A stretch of DNA of 13,171 nt from Planctomycetota bacterium (lineage in GTDB: Bacteria; Planctomycetota; Phycisphaerae; Phycisphaerales; SM1A02), in assembly GCA_009924765.1 (NCBI GenBank), contig RFQW01000010.1:1-13171 (forward strand), in the 5' to 3' direction. The stretch's first letter is position 1, and each line of letters starts with the position of its first letter. Both the position numbers and the translations under genes were made by a program. The notes under the pieces are model-generated. The model made no database searches and was not told the origin of the DNA. It saw only the letters and a program-made list of their open reading frames with translations. Positions 6,766-13,171 of this stretch are shown here, piece after piece.

Positions 6766-7656
6766 TTGCCGATTCCACCACAGAATCACGATTTTCGCAC
6801 CCGAAAGGCCTTCACGCTGGTGGAGTTGCTGGTGGTGATCGCGATCATCGGGCTTCTGGTGGCATTGGCCGTCCCCGCGCTTGGCAAGGTGCGCAACAGG
6901 GCCGGCGCCATCCGCGATCTGGCCGCCCTGCGCGGCGTGATCACGGCGTGGAACCTGTACGCAACCGACCAGAAGGGCTGGCTGCTGCCGGGCTTCTACG
7001 GCATGTCGCCGCTCAATCCACTGCCCGCCTTCTACGAGGATGGCGAGCCGATTCCCGCCGACGTGTACGGCAATCAGCGCGCCGTGGTGGCGCGATGGCC
7101 CTATCGACTGTCGAAGTACCTCGACCACGACGCGCGCCACCTTGCGGTGAACAGCGAGATGTCGCAGGTGGATGAGTGCAGTCAGGGCGACCTGATGAAG
7201 CAGCTGTACTTCGGCAGCCTGTATCCGGCCTTCGGCATGAACACCATGTGGGTGGGCGGCGATCAGGAGCGCTACGGCTTCATGGCGTCGGACATCGGCG
7301 GCAAGCCGAATCCGTTCTACAACTTCTACGCATCGCGCCTCACGGGCATCAAGCACTCCGAACGCATCACCGTGTTCGCCAGCAGCCGCACCAACCAGAA
7401 CGCCTGCGCCACCGGCACGGTGCGCGAGGGATACTTCCGACTCGAAAGCCCGCAGTGGCTCGGGCCGCAGTGGGCCACCAGGTACGACGACACGCTGGCC
7501 AGCAGCAGCGGCAATGTCAGCGCGCGCTGGAACGGCCAGAGCGCCGTGGCCACGGTGAACGGCGGCGTGGAACTGCTGCCCTTCGACGAGCTTCGCGACA
7601 TGCGTCGCTGGGCCGATCAGGCCACGGCCTTCGACTGGAAATTCAGCCCGAAGTAG
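6766..7656 (+). CDS. Prepilin-type N-terminal cleavage/methylation domain protein (pseudopilin-like)
   Basis: The frame contains a textbook type IV pilin/pseudopilin N-terminus, AFTLVELLVVIAIIGLLVAL, preceded by a basic leader (RTRK). Prepilin peptidase should cleave between A15 and F16, leaving N-methylated Phe1 and the conserved Glu5 (E20 here). Ala replaces the more usual Gly at -1. The mature ~281 residues have the hydrophobic N-terminal helix and a large soluble domain ending in FDELRDMRRWADQATAFDW, without the cysteine loop of major pilins. No ATG or GTG lies between the divergent gene and the leader. TTG 6766 gives a 14-residue leader before Ala15 and is the best start; ATT 6772 is a weaker option. 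An in-frame ATG at 6622 lies inside the divergent gene and is unlikely. Such single pseudopilins with long soluble domains abound in planctomycetes and their role is mostly unknown. The 3' end overlaps the channel gene's end by 14 bases, tail to tail. Confidence 0.83.
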   Translation: MPIPPQNHDFRTRKAFTLVELLVVIAIIGLLVALAVPALGKVRNRAGAIRDLAALRGVITAWNLYATDQKGWLLPGFYGMSPLNPLPAFYEDGEPIPADVYGNQRAVVARWPYRLSKYLDHDARHLAVNSEMSQVDECSQGDLMKQLYFGSLYPAFGMNTMWVGGDQERYGFMASDIGGKPNPFYNFYASRLTGIKHSERITVFASSRTNQNACATGTVREGYFRLESPQWLGPQWATRYDDTLASSSGNVSARWNGQSAVATVNGGVELLPFDELRDMRRWADQATAFDWKFSPK

Positions 7657-9562
7657 GCGGTGCGGCAGGTGTCGCGGGCGCGGCGGCGGGTTCTGACGAC
7701 GCCGGCGCCGACGGTGCAACGGGTGCTGCGGGAGCGGGCGCCGCCTCCGGAAGTTCAGGCTTCACGCCCAGACCCTGCGAAGGCTGCGCCGCCGGACCAG
7801 TCACGGGCATCTCGAGACCCTTCAGATCCTCCGGCTTCAGCGGCTCGCCACTGCTCGACACCGGATAGTTGCCCACCTCGCTGCCGTTGTTGAAGCCCCA
7901 GCCACCCCAGCCGTCGGTGGCGGGCGCGCCGCGTTGGGCACGGTCAGGATGTCGCTCCAGTCGATGCGCGCCTGACCAAGCTGCGTGCCCGTGGCGAACG
8001 CCAGATCCACCAGCGCGATCTGCCAACCTGCCAGCGCGTTCACTTCGCGGCTCTGCGCATCGCCCAGGCGACTGGCGGCATCCAGCACGTCGATGCTGTT
8101 GCGCAACCCCACGTCGAACTGCCGCTTCTCGGCCTCATAGGTGCGTCCCGCCAGGGCCGTCTCCAGGCGCGACGCCAGGATGCGCTGCCACGCGTTCTCC
8201 AGGTTGTCCATGGCGTTGAACACCTCCTGTCGAATCGCGAGTCGACGCTGATCCTTGGTGGCCAGACGCTGCAGTCGCGTCAGGATCGCGCTCTGGATGC
8301 GGTTCTTCGCGGCCTCGTTGCCTGGCGGTGTACTGGTCCGCGTCACCCAGCGACTGCCACGCATTGCCCATGTTCGTTCCGTAGCCGAAGTTCTGATACT
8401 GATAGTTCACCGTGAAGAGCGGCAGCGCGGCGTTGCGCTGCAGATCCACGTTGGTCGCGTCGATGGAGAGCTGCAGCTCCAGCTCCAGCATCTCCATGCG
8501 GTTCTCGATGGCCTTGGTCGCGAGCGTCTCGGGATCGAACTTCAGGCGCACCGGGCTGGGCGGCGTGGCCGTTGCGATGTAGGTGGGCGAGTCCATCGTC
8601 AGGTTGGGATCGTTCATCAGGCGCTTCAGATCCCGCTGGCGAAGACGCAGGCGGTTGTCGGCGCCGATGATGCTCTCGATGGTGCTGCCCACGCCGCTCT
8701 CCGCGCGGATGGTCTCGATCTCGGCCACCTCGCCCGCGCGTACGCGACGCCGTGCGCGCTCCAGCTGCGCCACGGCCAGGTCGTACTGTTGCTGGCGCAC
8801 CTCCAGCTCGCGCGCCGCGGCGTACAGGTTCCAGTAGGCCTTGTCGGCGTTGGCAAGCAGGCGGATCGCCTCGAGCTTGGTGCGCGCATCGGCGATCTGA
8901 CCGTTCAGCCTGGCCACGCGGATGCTGGCGGTGTTCGCCTCCACGCCCGCGCCACGGAGAAGGGGCTGTGCGATGCTGAACTGCATGCCGCCCTGCGTGT
9001 CCTGCGTGATGCCGTCCGCAAAGCCGATCAGGTCCTGACTGGCCATCTGGGACACGGCGGACATGTTCACCGTGCCGCCCGTGGCCAGCGGCACGTTCAG
9101 ACCCACGCTGGCATTGTCCTGGAGACCGGCATTGCCGCTATCCAGGTTGCTGAACACGTTCTGATCGTTGCGGGTGTAGTTGGCCGTGATGCTCGACTCG
9201 AACTTGGCCATCTCCACGCCGATCGCCGCCCTCGCCAGGGCTGGCGCGAACGCCTGCACCTTCAGGTCCAGGTTGCGCTGCAGGGCGCTGCCACGCACAT
9301 CGGCCAGCGTCATGTCCACCTGTGCGGGTGGTTGCTGACTGGGCAGACGGTCCGCGGACAGCAACTTGCTGGCTTCGCTCAGCGTGGTCACGGGGCCGGT
9401 GCTCTCCTTCACCGGATCGAAGGTGCCCATCTCCTTCAATCGCGCCTCGGACGAGGTGTACGGCGTCTCCGCATCGCGGAACAGGTCGTTCTGACAGGCC
9501 GCCGCCGCAAGCGACAGCGCCGCGCACGCGACCCCGCGCCAGGGCTTCATGCGTTCACTCAT
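7643..9562 (-). CDS. TolC-like outer-membrane efflux lipoprotein, interrupted at two points
   Basis: This is the outer-membrane channel of the tripartite exporter. ATG 9562 overlaps the permease stop as ATGAGTGA. The N-terminus MKPWRGVACAALSLAAAAC has a lipobox-like LAAAAC with Cys23 as the lipid site, as in OprM-type channels. The two internally repeated halves of the family are visible: long helical stretches (ARLNGQIADARTKLEAIRLL; ARELEVRQQQYDLAVAQLER; VFNAMDNLENAWQRILASRL; AGRTYEAEKRQFDVGLRNSI) alternate with strand segments such as LQDNASVGLNVPLATGG and GMQFSIAQPLLRGAGVE. The frame breaks near 8320-8332 and again at 7922-7924. Three successive frames are needed to read about 640 codons, longer than the usual 420-500 because of a ~100-residue C-terminal extension ending in a ~34-residue Ala/Pro-rich tail. 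Family assignment is firm. Whether the gene works depends on whether the two breaks are real. Confidence 0.85.
7922..7924 (-). other. Second frame break in the TolC-like gene (apparent loss of one C)
   Basis: The coding strand reads gcg gcg cgc ccg cca ccg. Adding one C to the CCC run gives gcg gcg cgc ccc gcc acc gac ggc, which continues as AARPATDGWGGWGFNNG and runs on through the C-terminal extension. It is the same kind of change as in serC. Confidence 0.7.
8320..8332 (-). other. First frame break in the TolC-like gene, with probable loss of a beta-strand segment
   Basis: One frame ends in WQSLGDADQYT and the next resumes at PPGNEAAKNRIQSAIL. In this family a strand of roughly seven residues normally precedes the P-L-G-N-x-A-A motif (pattern like V-G-L-x-x-x-x-P-L-G-N). 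It is absent here, and the frame change equals a net loss of 2 mod 3 bases. A deletion of about 20 or 23 bases would explain both facts; a single inserted base would restore the frame but not the strand. Confidence 0.6.
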
Positions 9563-10796
9563 GGCGCAGCGCCTCGATCGGGTCCAGTCGCGACGCCTTG
9601 ATCGCGGGGAACATGCCGAACACCACGCCCACACCCGCGCTGAAGACGAACGCCAGGGCCACGGCCCACGCCGGCACGCTGGCGTTCTCCATCTTGGCGC
9701 CAGGAATGCTGCTCACCGCCAGGGCGAACGCCTGCCCGATGAGCACGCCCACCAGTCCGCCCACCAGGCACAGCGTGACCGCTTCCAGCAGGAACTGCAG
9801 CAGGATGGCGCTCGGCGTGGCACCCACCGCCTTGCGCAGGCCGATCTCGCGCGTGCGCTCGCTGACGCTCACCAGCATGATGTTCATGATGCCGATGCCG
9901 CCCACCAGCAGGCTGATGCCCACGATGCCGCCGGCCACGGCGGTGATGCCCGAGGCGATGCTCTTGAACTGATCGATGAACTGGTCGATGGCCTGCACAC
10001 GGAAGGTGTCGGGGTCACCGGTGCCCAGACCGCGCACCTTGCGCAGCACGCGCGTCATCTCGGCGCTGGCGTCCTGCGCCTCCTCCGGCGACTTGGCCAG
10101 CGCCACGAAGCGCATGAAGAAGTCGCGATCCTGGAACTTGCCCATCAGCGGGAACGGAATGAACACCTCGGCGCTGATGGTGTTGAAGCCCGTCATGCGC
10201 TCGGTGATGGTCTCCACCACGCCCACCACCAGGAAGCGCCGGCCGCCGATCAGCAGGTGCTGCCCCACCGGGTCACGCGGCAGCTGCAGGTCGCGCACGG
10301 CCAGATCGTTGATCAGGCACACCTGCCGCTCGTTCACGATGTCCTGATCGCTGAACGGTCGACCCATGATCACCTGACGGTTCTCGGTGGCGTGCCACGC
10401 GGGCCAGATGCCGGTCACGCTCACGCCGTCCAGCTGCTCGGCGTCGCTCTGCACGCTCAGGCTGGTCTCGCTGATCGGGGTCAGACCCTTGAGCGAGGTG
10501 CACTGGTCGCGAAGCGCGATCGCCTCCTCGCTCTTCAGGCGGATCTTCTCCCACGGAAACAGGTTCTTGGGCACGCCGTCCGGTCGGCTGGGCCACACAT
10601 ACAGGCGCGCGGCGCCGAAGGTCTCGAACTCGCTCAGCACCTTCGTTTTCAGGCCGGTCAGCGCCGCGATGACCGCAGTGGTGCTGGCCACACCCACGAT
10701 GATGCCGAGCGCGGTGAGAATGCTGCGCAGCTTGTTGGCCCAGATCTGGCGAAGCGCCAGCCGCACGTTCTCGTAGTAGAAGAGCGGGTTCAGCAT
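9555..10796 (-). CDS. ABC transporter permease, FtsX/MacB type
   Basis: The 413-residue protein has the MacB permease layout: a first membrane helix at about 26-46 (SILTALGIIVGVASTTAVIA), a ~235-residue periplasmic domain (MacB-type PCD), and three C-terminal helices at about 284-308, 335-360 and 375-398. The FtsX signature GGIGIMNIMLVSVSERTREI (299-318) continues into GLRKAVGAT, and the ending IKASRLDPIEALRHE is typical. These permeases work as dimers. Rather than moving substrate through the membrane, they drive periplasmic conformational change (mechanotransmission) that pushes substrates through the adaptor and TolC. The start ATG shares one base with the ATPase stop (TGATG), and the stop overlaps the channel gene start. 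ATPase and permease are separate polypeptides, whereas E. coli MacB is fused. The substrate (macrolide, peptide or lipid) cannot be read from sequence. Confidence 0.92.
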   Translation of the reverse strand: MLNPLFYYENVRLALRQIWANKLRSILTALGIIVGVASTTAVIAALTGLKTKVLSEFETFGAARLYVWPSRPDGVPKNLFPWEKIRLKSEEAIALRDQCTSLKGLTPISETSLSVQSDAEQLDGVSVTGIWPAWHATENRQVIMGRPFSDQDIVNERQVCLINDLAVRDLQLPRDPVGQHLLIGGRRFLVVGVVETITERMTGFNTISAEVFIPFPLMGKFQDRDFFMRFVALAKSPEEAQDASAEMTRVLRKVRGLGTGDPDTFRVQAIDQFIDQFKSIASGITAVAGGIVGISLLVGGIGIMNIMLVSVSERTREIGLRKAVGATPSAILLQFLLEAVTLCLVGGLVGVLIGQAFALAVSSIPGAKMENASVPAWAVALAFVFSAGVGVVFGMFPAIKASRLDPIEALRHE

Positions 10797-11545
10797 CAGG
10801 CCGCGCTCCTTCGCGCAAGGGCCAGCGGACCCACGGCCGCGTCCTGCTCCGCGGGCAGGTCGCTCAGCACCAGACCGTCGCGCAGACGCACCACGCGCTC
10901 GCAGTGCGCCGCCACGTCGTTCTCGTGCGTGACCATCAGCACCGTCTGGCCCTGCGCGTGAATCTGCGCGAACAGCGCCAGGATCTCCTCGGTGGTGGTG
11001 GTGTCCAGGTTGCCGGTCGGCTCGTCCGCCATCAGGATGCGCGGCTTCGCGATCAGCGCGCGCGCGATCGCCACACGCTGCTTCTGACCGCCGCTGAGCT
11101 GGTTCGGTCGGTGATCCATGCGCTTGCCCAGGCCCACGCGCTGCAGCGCCTCCTCGGCAAGCTTGCGTCGCTGACGCGCCCAGCCCCAGCCCTTGCCGCG
11201 CGCGTACAGCAGCGGCAGTTCCACGTTCTCCAGTGCCGTGAGTCGCGGCAGCAGCTCGAAGCTCTGGAACACGAAGCCGATCTCCTGGTTGCGAACCTGC
11301 GAGAGTTCGGCCGCATCCAGCCCGCTCACCTCACGACCGCCAAGGTGATAGGTGCCCGCGGTGGGTCGATCAAGGCATCCAAGCGTGTTCATGAGCGTGC
11401 TCTTGCCGCTGCCCGAACTGCCCATGATCGCCACCATCTCGCCGGCATGCACGGCCAGATCCACGCCACGCAATGCATGGATCACCTCCACGCCCACGTG
11501 GTAGACCTTCGTCACGCCGCGAACCTCGATGATCGGCTCTGCCAT
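10796..11545 (-). CDS. ABC transporter ATP-binding protein, MacB/LolD type
   Basis: This 249-residue ATPase has all motifs intact: Walker A GSSGSGKST (42-50), Q-loop Q94 in FVFQSFELLPRLTALENVELP, signature LSGGQKQR (150-157), Walker B ILMADEPTGNLD (170-181) and switch His207 in VTHEND. The F-Q-x-F-x-L-L-P-x-L-T-A-x-E-N-V-x-L-P stretch is typical of the MacB/LolD/FtsE subfamily that powers FtsX-type permeases. The start at ATG 11545 has GAGGT six bases upstream, overlapping the adaptor's TGA stop, so translation is likely coupled. The last ~20 residues (after about 229) are an Ala-rich extension beyond the core domain. It forms the cytoplasmic motor of the exporter with the next gene's permease. 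Confidence 0.94.
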   Translation of the reverse strand: MAEPIIEVRGVTKVYHVGVEVIHALRGVDLAVHAGEMVAIMGSSGSGKSTLMNTLGCLDRPTAGTYHLGGREVSGLDAAELSQVRNQEIGFVFQSFELLPRLTALENVELPLLYARGKGWGWARQRRKLAEEALQRVGLGKRMDHRPNQLSGGQKQRVAIARALIAKPRILMADEPTGNLDTTTTEEILALFAQIHAQGQTVLMVTHENDVAAHCERVVRLRDGLVLSDLPAEQDAAVGPLALARRSAA

Positions 11546-11551
11546 GCGGTG

Positions 11552-11556
11552 ACCTC
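11552..11556 (-). promoter_or_regulatory. Ribosome binding site of the ABC ATPase gene
   Basis: GAGGT on the coding strand, six bases before ATG 11545, is built partly from the upstream gene's TGA stop. A ribosome finishing the adaptor would be placed to restart on the ATPase. Confidence 0.6.
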
Positions 11557-12895
11557 AGCGCATGCCCCGGCGGCCGCCGCCACCGCCACCACCCATGCCC
11601 ATGCCACCGCCCTGACCACGCGCGCCTTCGGCGGCGGCCCAGCGGCCAGCATCCTTGGATGCGTCTTCCTTCTGCACCGCTTCACCGTCCTTCAGCTTCT
11701 CCAGCACGCGATACGGGCCGGTGATGATCATGTCGCCGGTCTTCAGACCATCCTTCACCAGCGTGTCGGTGAGATTGCTGGTGCCCGTGGACACCGGCGT
11801 CATCACAGCCTTGCCATCCACCACGCGGAACACCACCTGCGTCACGCGGCGGCTCTTCTGCACAAGCGGATTGTCCTTGATGCCCTGCGGAAGATCGTTC
11901 ACCGGGCGCTCCACCACCGCCTGGCTGGGCACCAGCAGCCCCTCCTGACGCGCGATGTCGATGTCCACATTGCCGGTGAGGCCGCTGAAGATCTGTCGAC
12001 CCTTCAGGTCCAGGTTCACCAGCACCTTGAAGCTGCCGGTGCCGTCCTTCTCCAGCGTGCGCTGCAGCGCGATCTCGCTCACCTTGCCGTCGAATGGGTC
12101 GTCCTTGTACGCGTTCACGTACACCTTGGCGCCCTGATCCACCGCCACGCGCGCGATGTCGGTTTCGGCAACCTTCGAGTTCAGGCGCATCTCGCCGAGA
12201 TCCGCCACGGTCATGATGCGCGTGCCGGCGTTGTTCATGGTGCCCACCACCACCAGTTCGCCCACCTCGGCGGCCAGATAGGTGATCAGGCCATCGATCG
12301 GGCTCATGATCGTGGTTCGACGAACGGCCTCGCGTGCCTGCTCGATGGTCGACTCGCTGGCCGCCAGCGACTTCTCCAGCTGCGAGATGGTCTTCTCGGC
12401 GGCCAGTTCCTGGCTCTCCATGTCGCGCATCCTGGTCACGGCATCGTCGAGCTGCTGGCGGCTCACGTCGCCCGTGTCGTACAGCGCCTTCTGTCGAGCC
12501 AGCTGCGCCTTGGCGTTCTCCAGCGTCTGCTTGGAGCCCTGAATGCGGCTGCGCTCGGCCTCCAGTCGAAAACGCTCGCCGTCACGACGCGCCTCGGCGC
12601 TGGCCAGCGCCGCCTGCAGATCGCGGCCGTCCAGCTTCACCAGCACATCACCCTTCTTCACGCGCGCACCTTCGCGGTGCGGCAGTTCCAGGATGCGCGC
12701 GCTCACCTCGGCGCTCACATCCACCTTGCGCTTGGGCTCCACCACGCCGGGCGCGCTCACGCTTTCCACCAACACGCCCTGCTTCACCTCGGACATGCGA
12801 ACCTCCGTCACGGCGTCGCCGCCGGAACGCATCATGAAGGCCGCCGAGACCAGCACGACGCAGAGCACGATGCCGATGATGAGGTACTTTCGCAT
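11555..12895 (-). CDS. Periplasmic adaptor subunit (MacA/HlyD membrane-fusion family) of the exporter
   Basis: The 446-residue protein begins with an N-terminal membrane anchor (YLIIGIVLCVVLVSAAFMM, about 4-22). It then has the usual nested adaptor architecture: first lipoyl half (about 45-92, VDVSAEVSARILELPHREGA, then VKKGDVLVKLDG), a long alpha-helical hairpin (about 93-195, rich in Ala, Glu, Gln and Arg), second lipoyl half (about 195-232, TTIMSPIDGLITYLAAEVGE), beta-barrel (about 235-320, AETDIARVAVDQGAKVYVNA) and membrane-proximal domain (about 320-400, LLVPSQAVVER, then GLKTGDMIITGPYRVLEKL). It bridges the permease and the TolC-like channel. The C-terminus has a Gly/Met-rich basic tail (about 425-446) not typical of MacA. 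It is the first gene of the operon, nine bases before the ATPase start. The ATG has no strong ribosome site. Confidence 0.92.
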   Translation of the reverse strand: MRKYLIIGIVLCVVLVSAAFMMRSGGDAVTEVRMSEVKQGVLVESVSAPGVVEPKRKVDVSAEVSARILELPHREGARVKKGDVLVKLDGRDLQAALASAEARRDGERFRLEAERSRIQGSKQTLENAKAQLARQKALYDTGDVSRQQLDDAVTRMRDMESQELAAEKTISQLEKSLAASESTIEQAREAVRRTTIMSPIDGLITYLAAEVGELVVVGTMNNAGTRIMTVADLGEMRLNSKVAETDIARVAVDQGAKVYVNAYKDDPFDGKVSEIALQRTLEKDGTGSFKVLVNLDLKGRQIFSGLTGNVDIDIARQEGLLVPSQAVVERPVNDLPQGIKDNPLVQKSRRVTQVVFRVVDGKAVMTPVSTGTSNLTDTLVKDGLKTGDMIITGPYRVLEKLKDGEAVQKEDASKDAGRWAAAEGARGQGGGMGMGGGGGGGRRGMR

Positions 12896-13000
12896 GGGTC
12901 TGTTTGAGTCCGAGAACTTTTTGAAGAGCCGCGGTGGTTGAGGTTACTTGTTTCGCCCCAACCTCGTCTTGGTTGCACGCCACCGCCGGTCTTCGCCAAT
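12896..13000 (-). promoter_or_regulatory. Upstream region of the efflux operon
   Basis: These 105 bases lie between the terminator of the preceding gene and the adaptor start, and should hold the operon promoter. No convincing -35/-10 pair and no inverted-repeat operator were found. A short A-run (TTCAAAAAGTT on the coding strand, about 12915-12925) is the only AT-rich element. Confidence 0.3.
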
Positions 13001-13040
13001 GCAAACAAAAGCCCCCGGGTCCCTTTCGGGGCCCAGGGGC
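13001..13040 (-). terminator. Intrinsic terminator of the rightmost (dockerin-tailed) gene
   Basis: The bases 13011-13040 form a hairpin: GCCCC pairs with GGGGC, one C/A mismatch follows, then GGGTCCC pairs with GGGGCCC (one G-U) around a four-base loop (GAAA on the coding strand). On the - strand it is followed at once by TTTTGTTTGC. It lies 50 bases after the stop of the partial gene and before the adaptor gene, so it insulates the efflux operon from upstream transcription. Confidence 0.82.
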
Positions 13041-13090
13041 GAAGAGTCAAGATCAGGCTGAGGCGTTCTGCGCGGGGCGCAGGCCGCGAA

Positions 13091-13171
13091 TCAGCACGGG
13101 CCAGTGCTGAGCAGGATCAGCGCGACGTCGCCGAAGTCGGTCTCGCCACTGCCGTCCAGATCGGACGGGCA
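13091..13171 (-). CDS. C-terminal end of a dockerin-tailed, probably secreted protein (partial)
   Basis: Reading leftward from the window edge, 26 codons precede TGA (13093-13091). They encode CPSDLDGSGETDFGD followed by VALILLSTGPC. The D-L-D-G-S-G-x-T-D-F-G-D-V-A-L layout is the same calcium-loop-like repeat found at the end of the secreted protein at 5708-6733. At DNA level 62 bases (13110-13171) match 5721-5782 at 47 positions. The position directly before a stop and a strong terminator supports a true gene end. The body of the protein and its function lie outside the window. Confidence 0.75.
   Translation of the reverse strand, partial: CPSDLDGSGETDFGDVALILLSTGPC

Noticed and set aside
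10904..12907. A 667-codon open frame on the + strand across the efflux operon
   Set aside because: It is antisense to the ATPase and adaptor genes, which have complete family motifs. Its translation is rich in His, Arg, Ala and Leu with no recognisable domain, as expected for the shadow frame of GC-rich genes.
1..13171. CRISPR array, insertion sequence, tRNA or phage-like island
   Set aside because: No regularly spaced repeats, transposase motifs, terminal inverted repeats or tRNA-like cloverleaf were seen. The only repeated DNA is the dockerin-coding sequence.

Overview
This is a GC-rich, densely packed bacterial chromosome segment, most likely from a planctomycete, possibly of the Phycisphaerae type. 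That assignment is inference. It rests on secreted proteins ending in dockerin-like Asp/Gly repeats, a stand-alone pseudopilin-like protein with a large soluble domain, a non-ATG start, and the high GC content. No rRNA or tRNA gene, insertion sequence or CRISPR array was seen.

Left part (1-4109): the 3' end of a flavin-reductase-like gene on the + strand faces a leftward serine-biosynthesis operon of a DUF1015 protein, serA and serC. serA and serC overlap by an ATGA. serC is broken by one frameshift that looks like the loss of a single C from a run of Cs. The third pathway enzyme, phosphoserine phosphatase, is not in the window.

Middle part (4110-7656): a 216-base divergent promoter region leads into a rightward HD-GYP domain gene (probable cyclic-di-GMP phosphodiesterase) and a 76-residue protein resembling a lone sigma-factor region 4 helix-turn-helix. 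A leftward gene encodes a secreted protein with two C-terminal dockerin-like repeats. It is divergent from a pseudopilin-like gene, and a shared TATA-centred element lies between them.

Right part (7643-13171): a leftward, tightly coupled four-gene operon encodes a MacAB-TolC type tripartite exporter: a membrane-anchored periplasmic adaptor, an ABC ATPase, an FtsX/MacB-type permease and a lipoprotein TolC-like outer-membrane channel. The stops and starts of the last three genes overlap or nearly touch. The channel gene is interrupted twice, once by an apparent single-C loss and once by what looks like a larger deletion of a conserved strand. Upstream of the operon, a strong hairpin terminator closes another leftward gene. 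Only the C-terminus of that gene is visible, and it is again a dockerin-like repeat.

Most of the window is ordinary housekeeping and export machinery. The points most worth a second look are the missing catalytic arginine in SerA, the DUF1015/serine linkage, the dockerin-like tails with no cohesin in view, and the clustered frame breaks.
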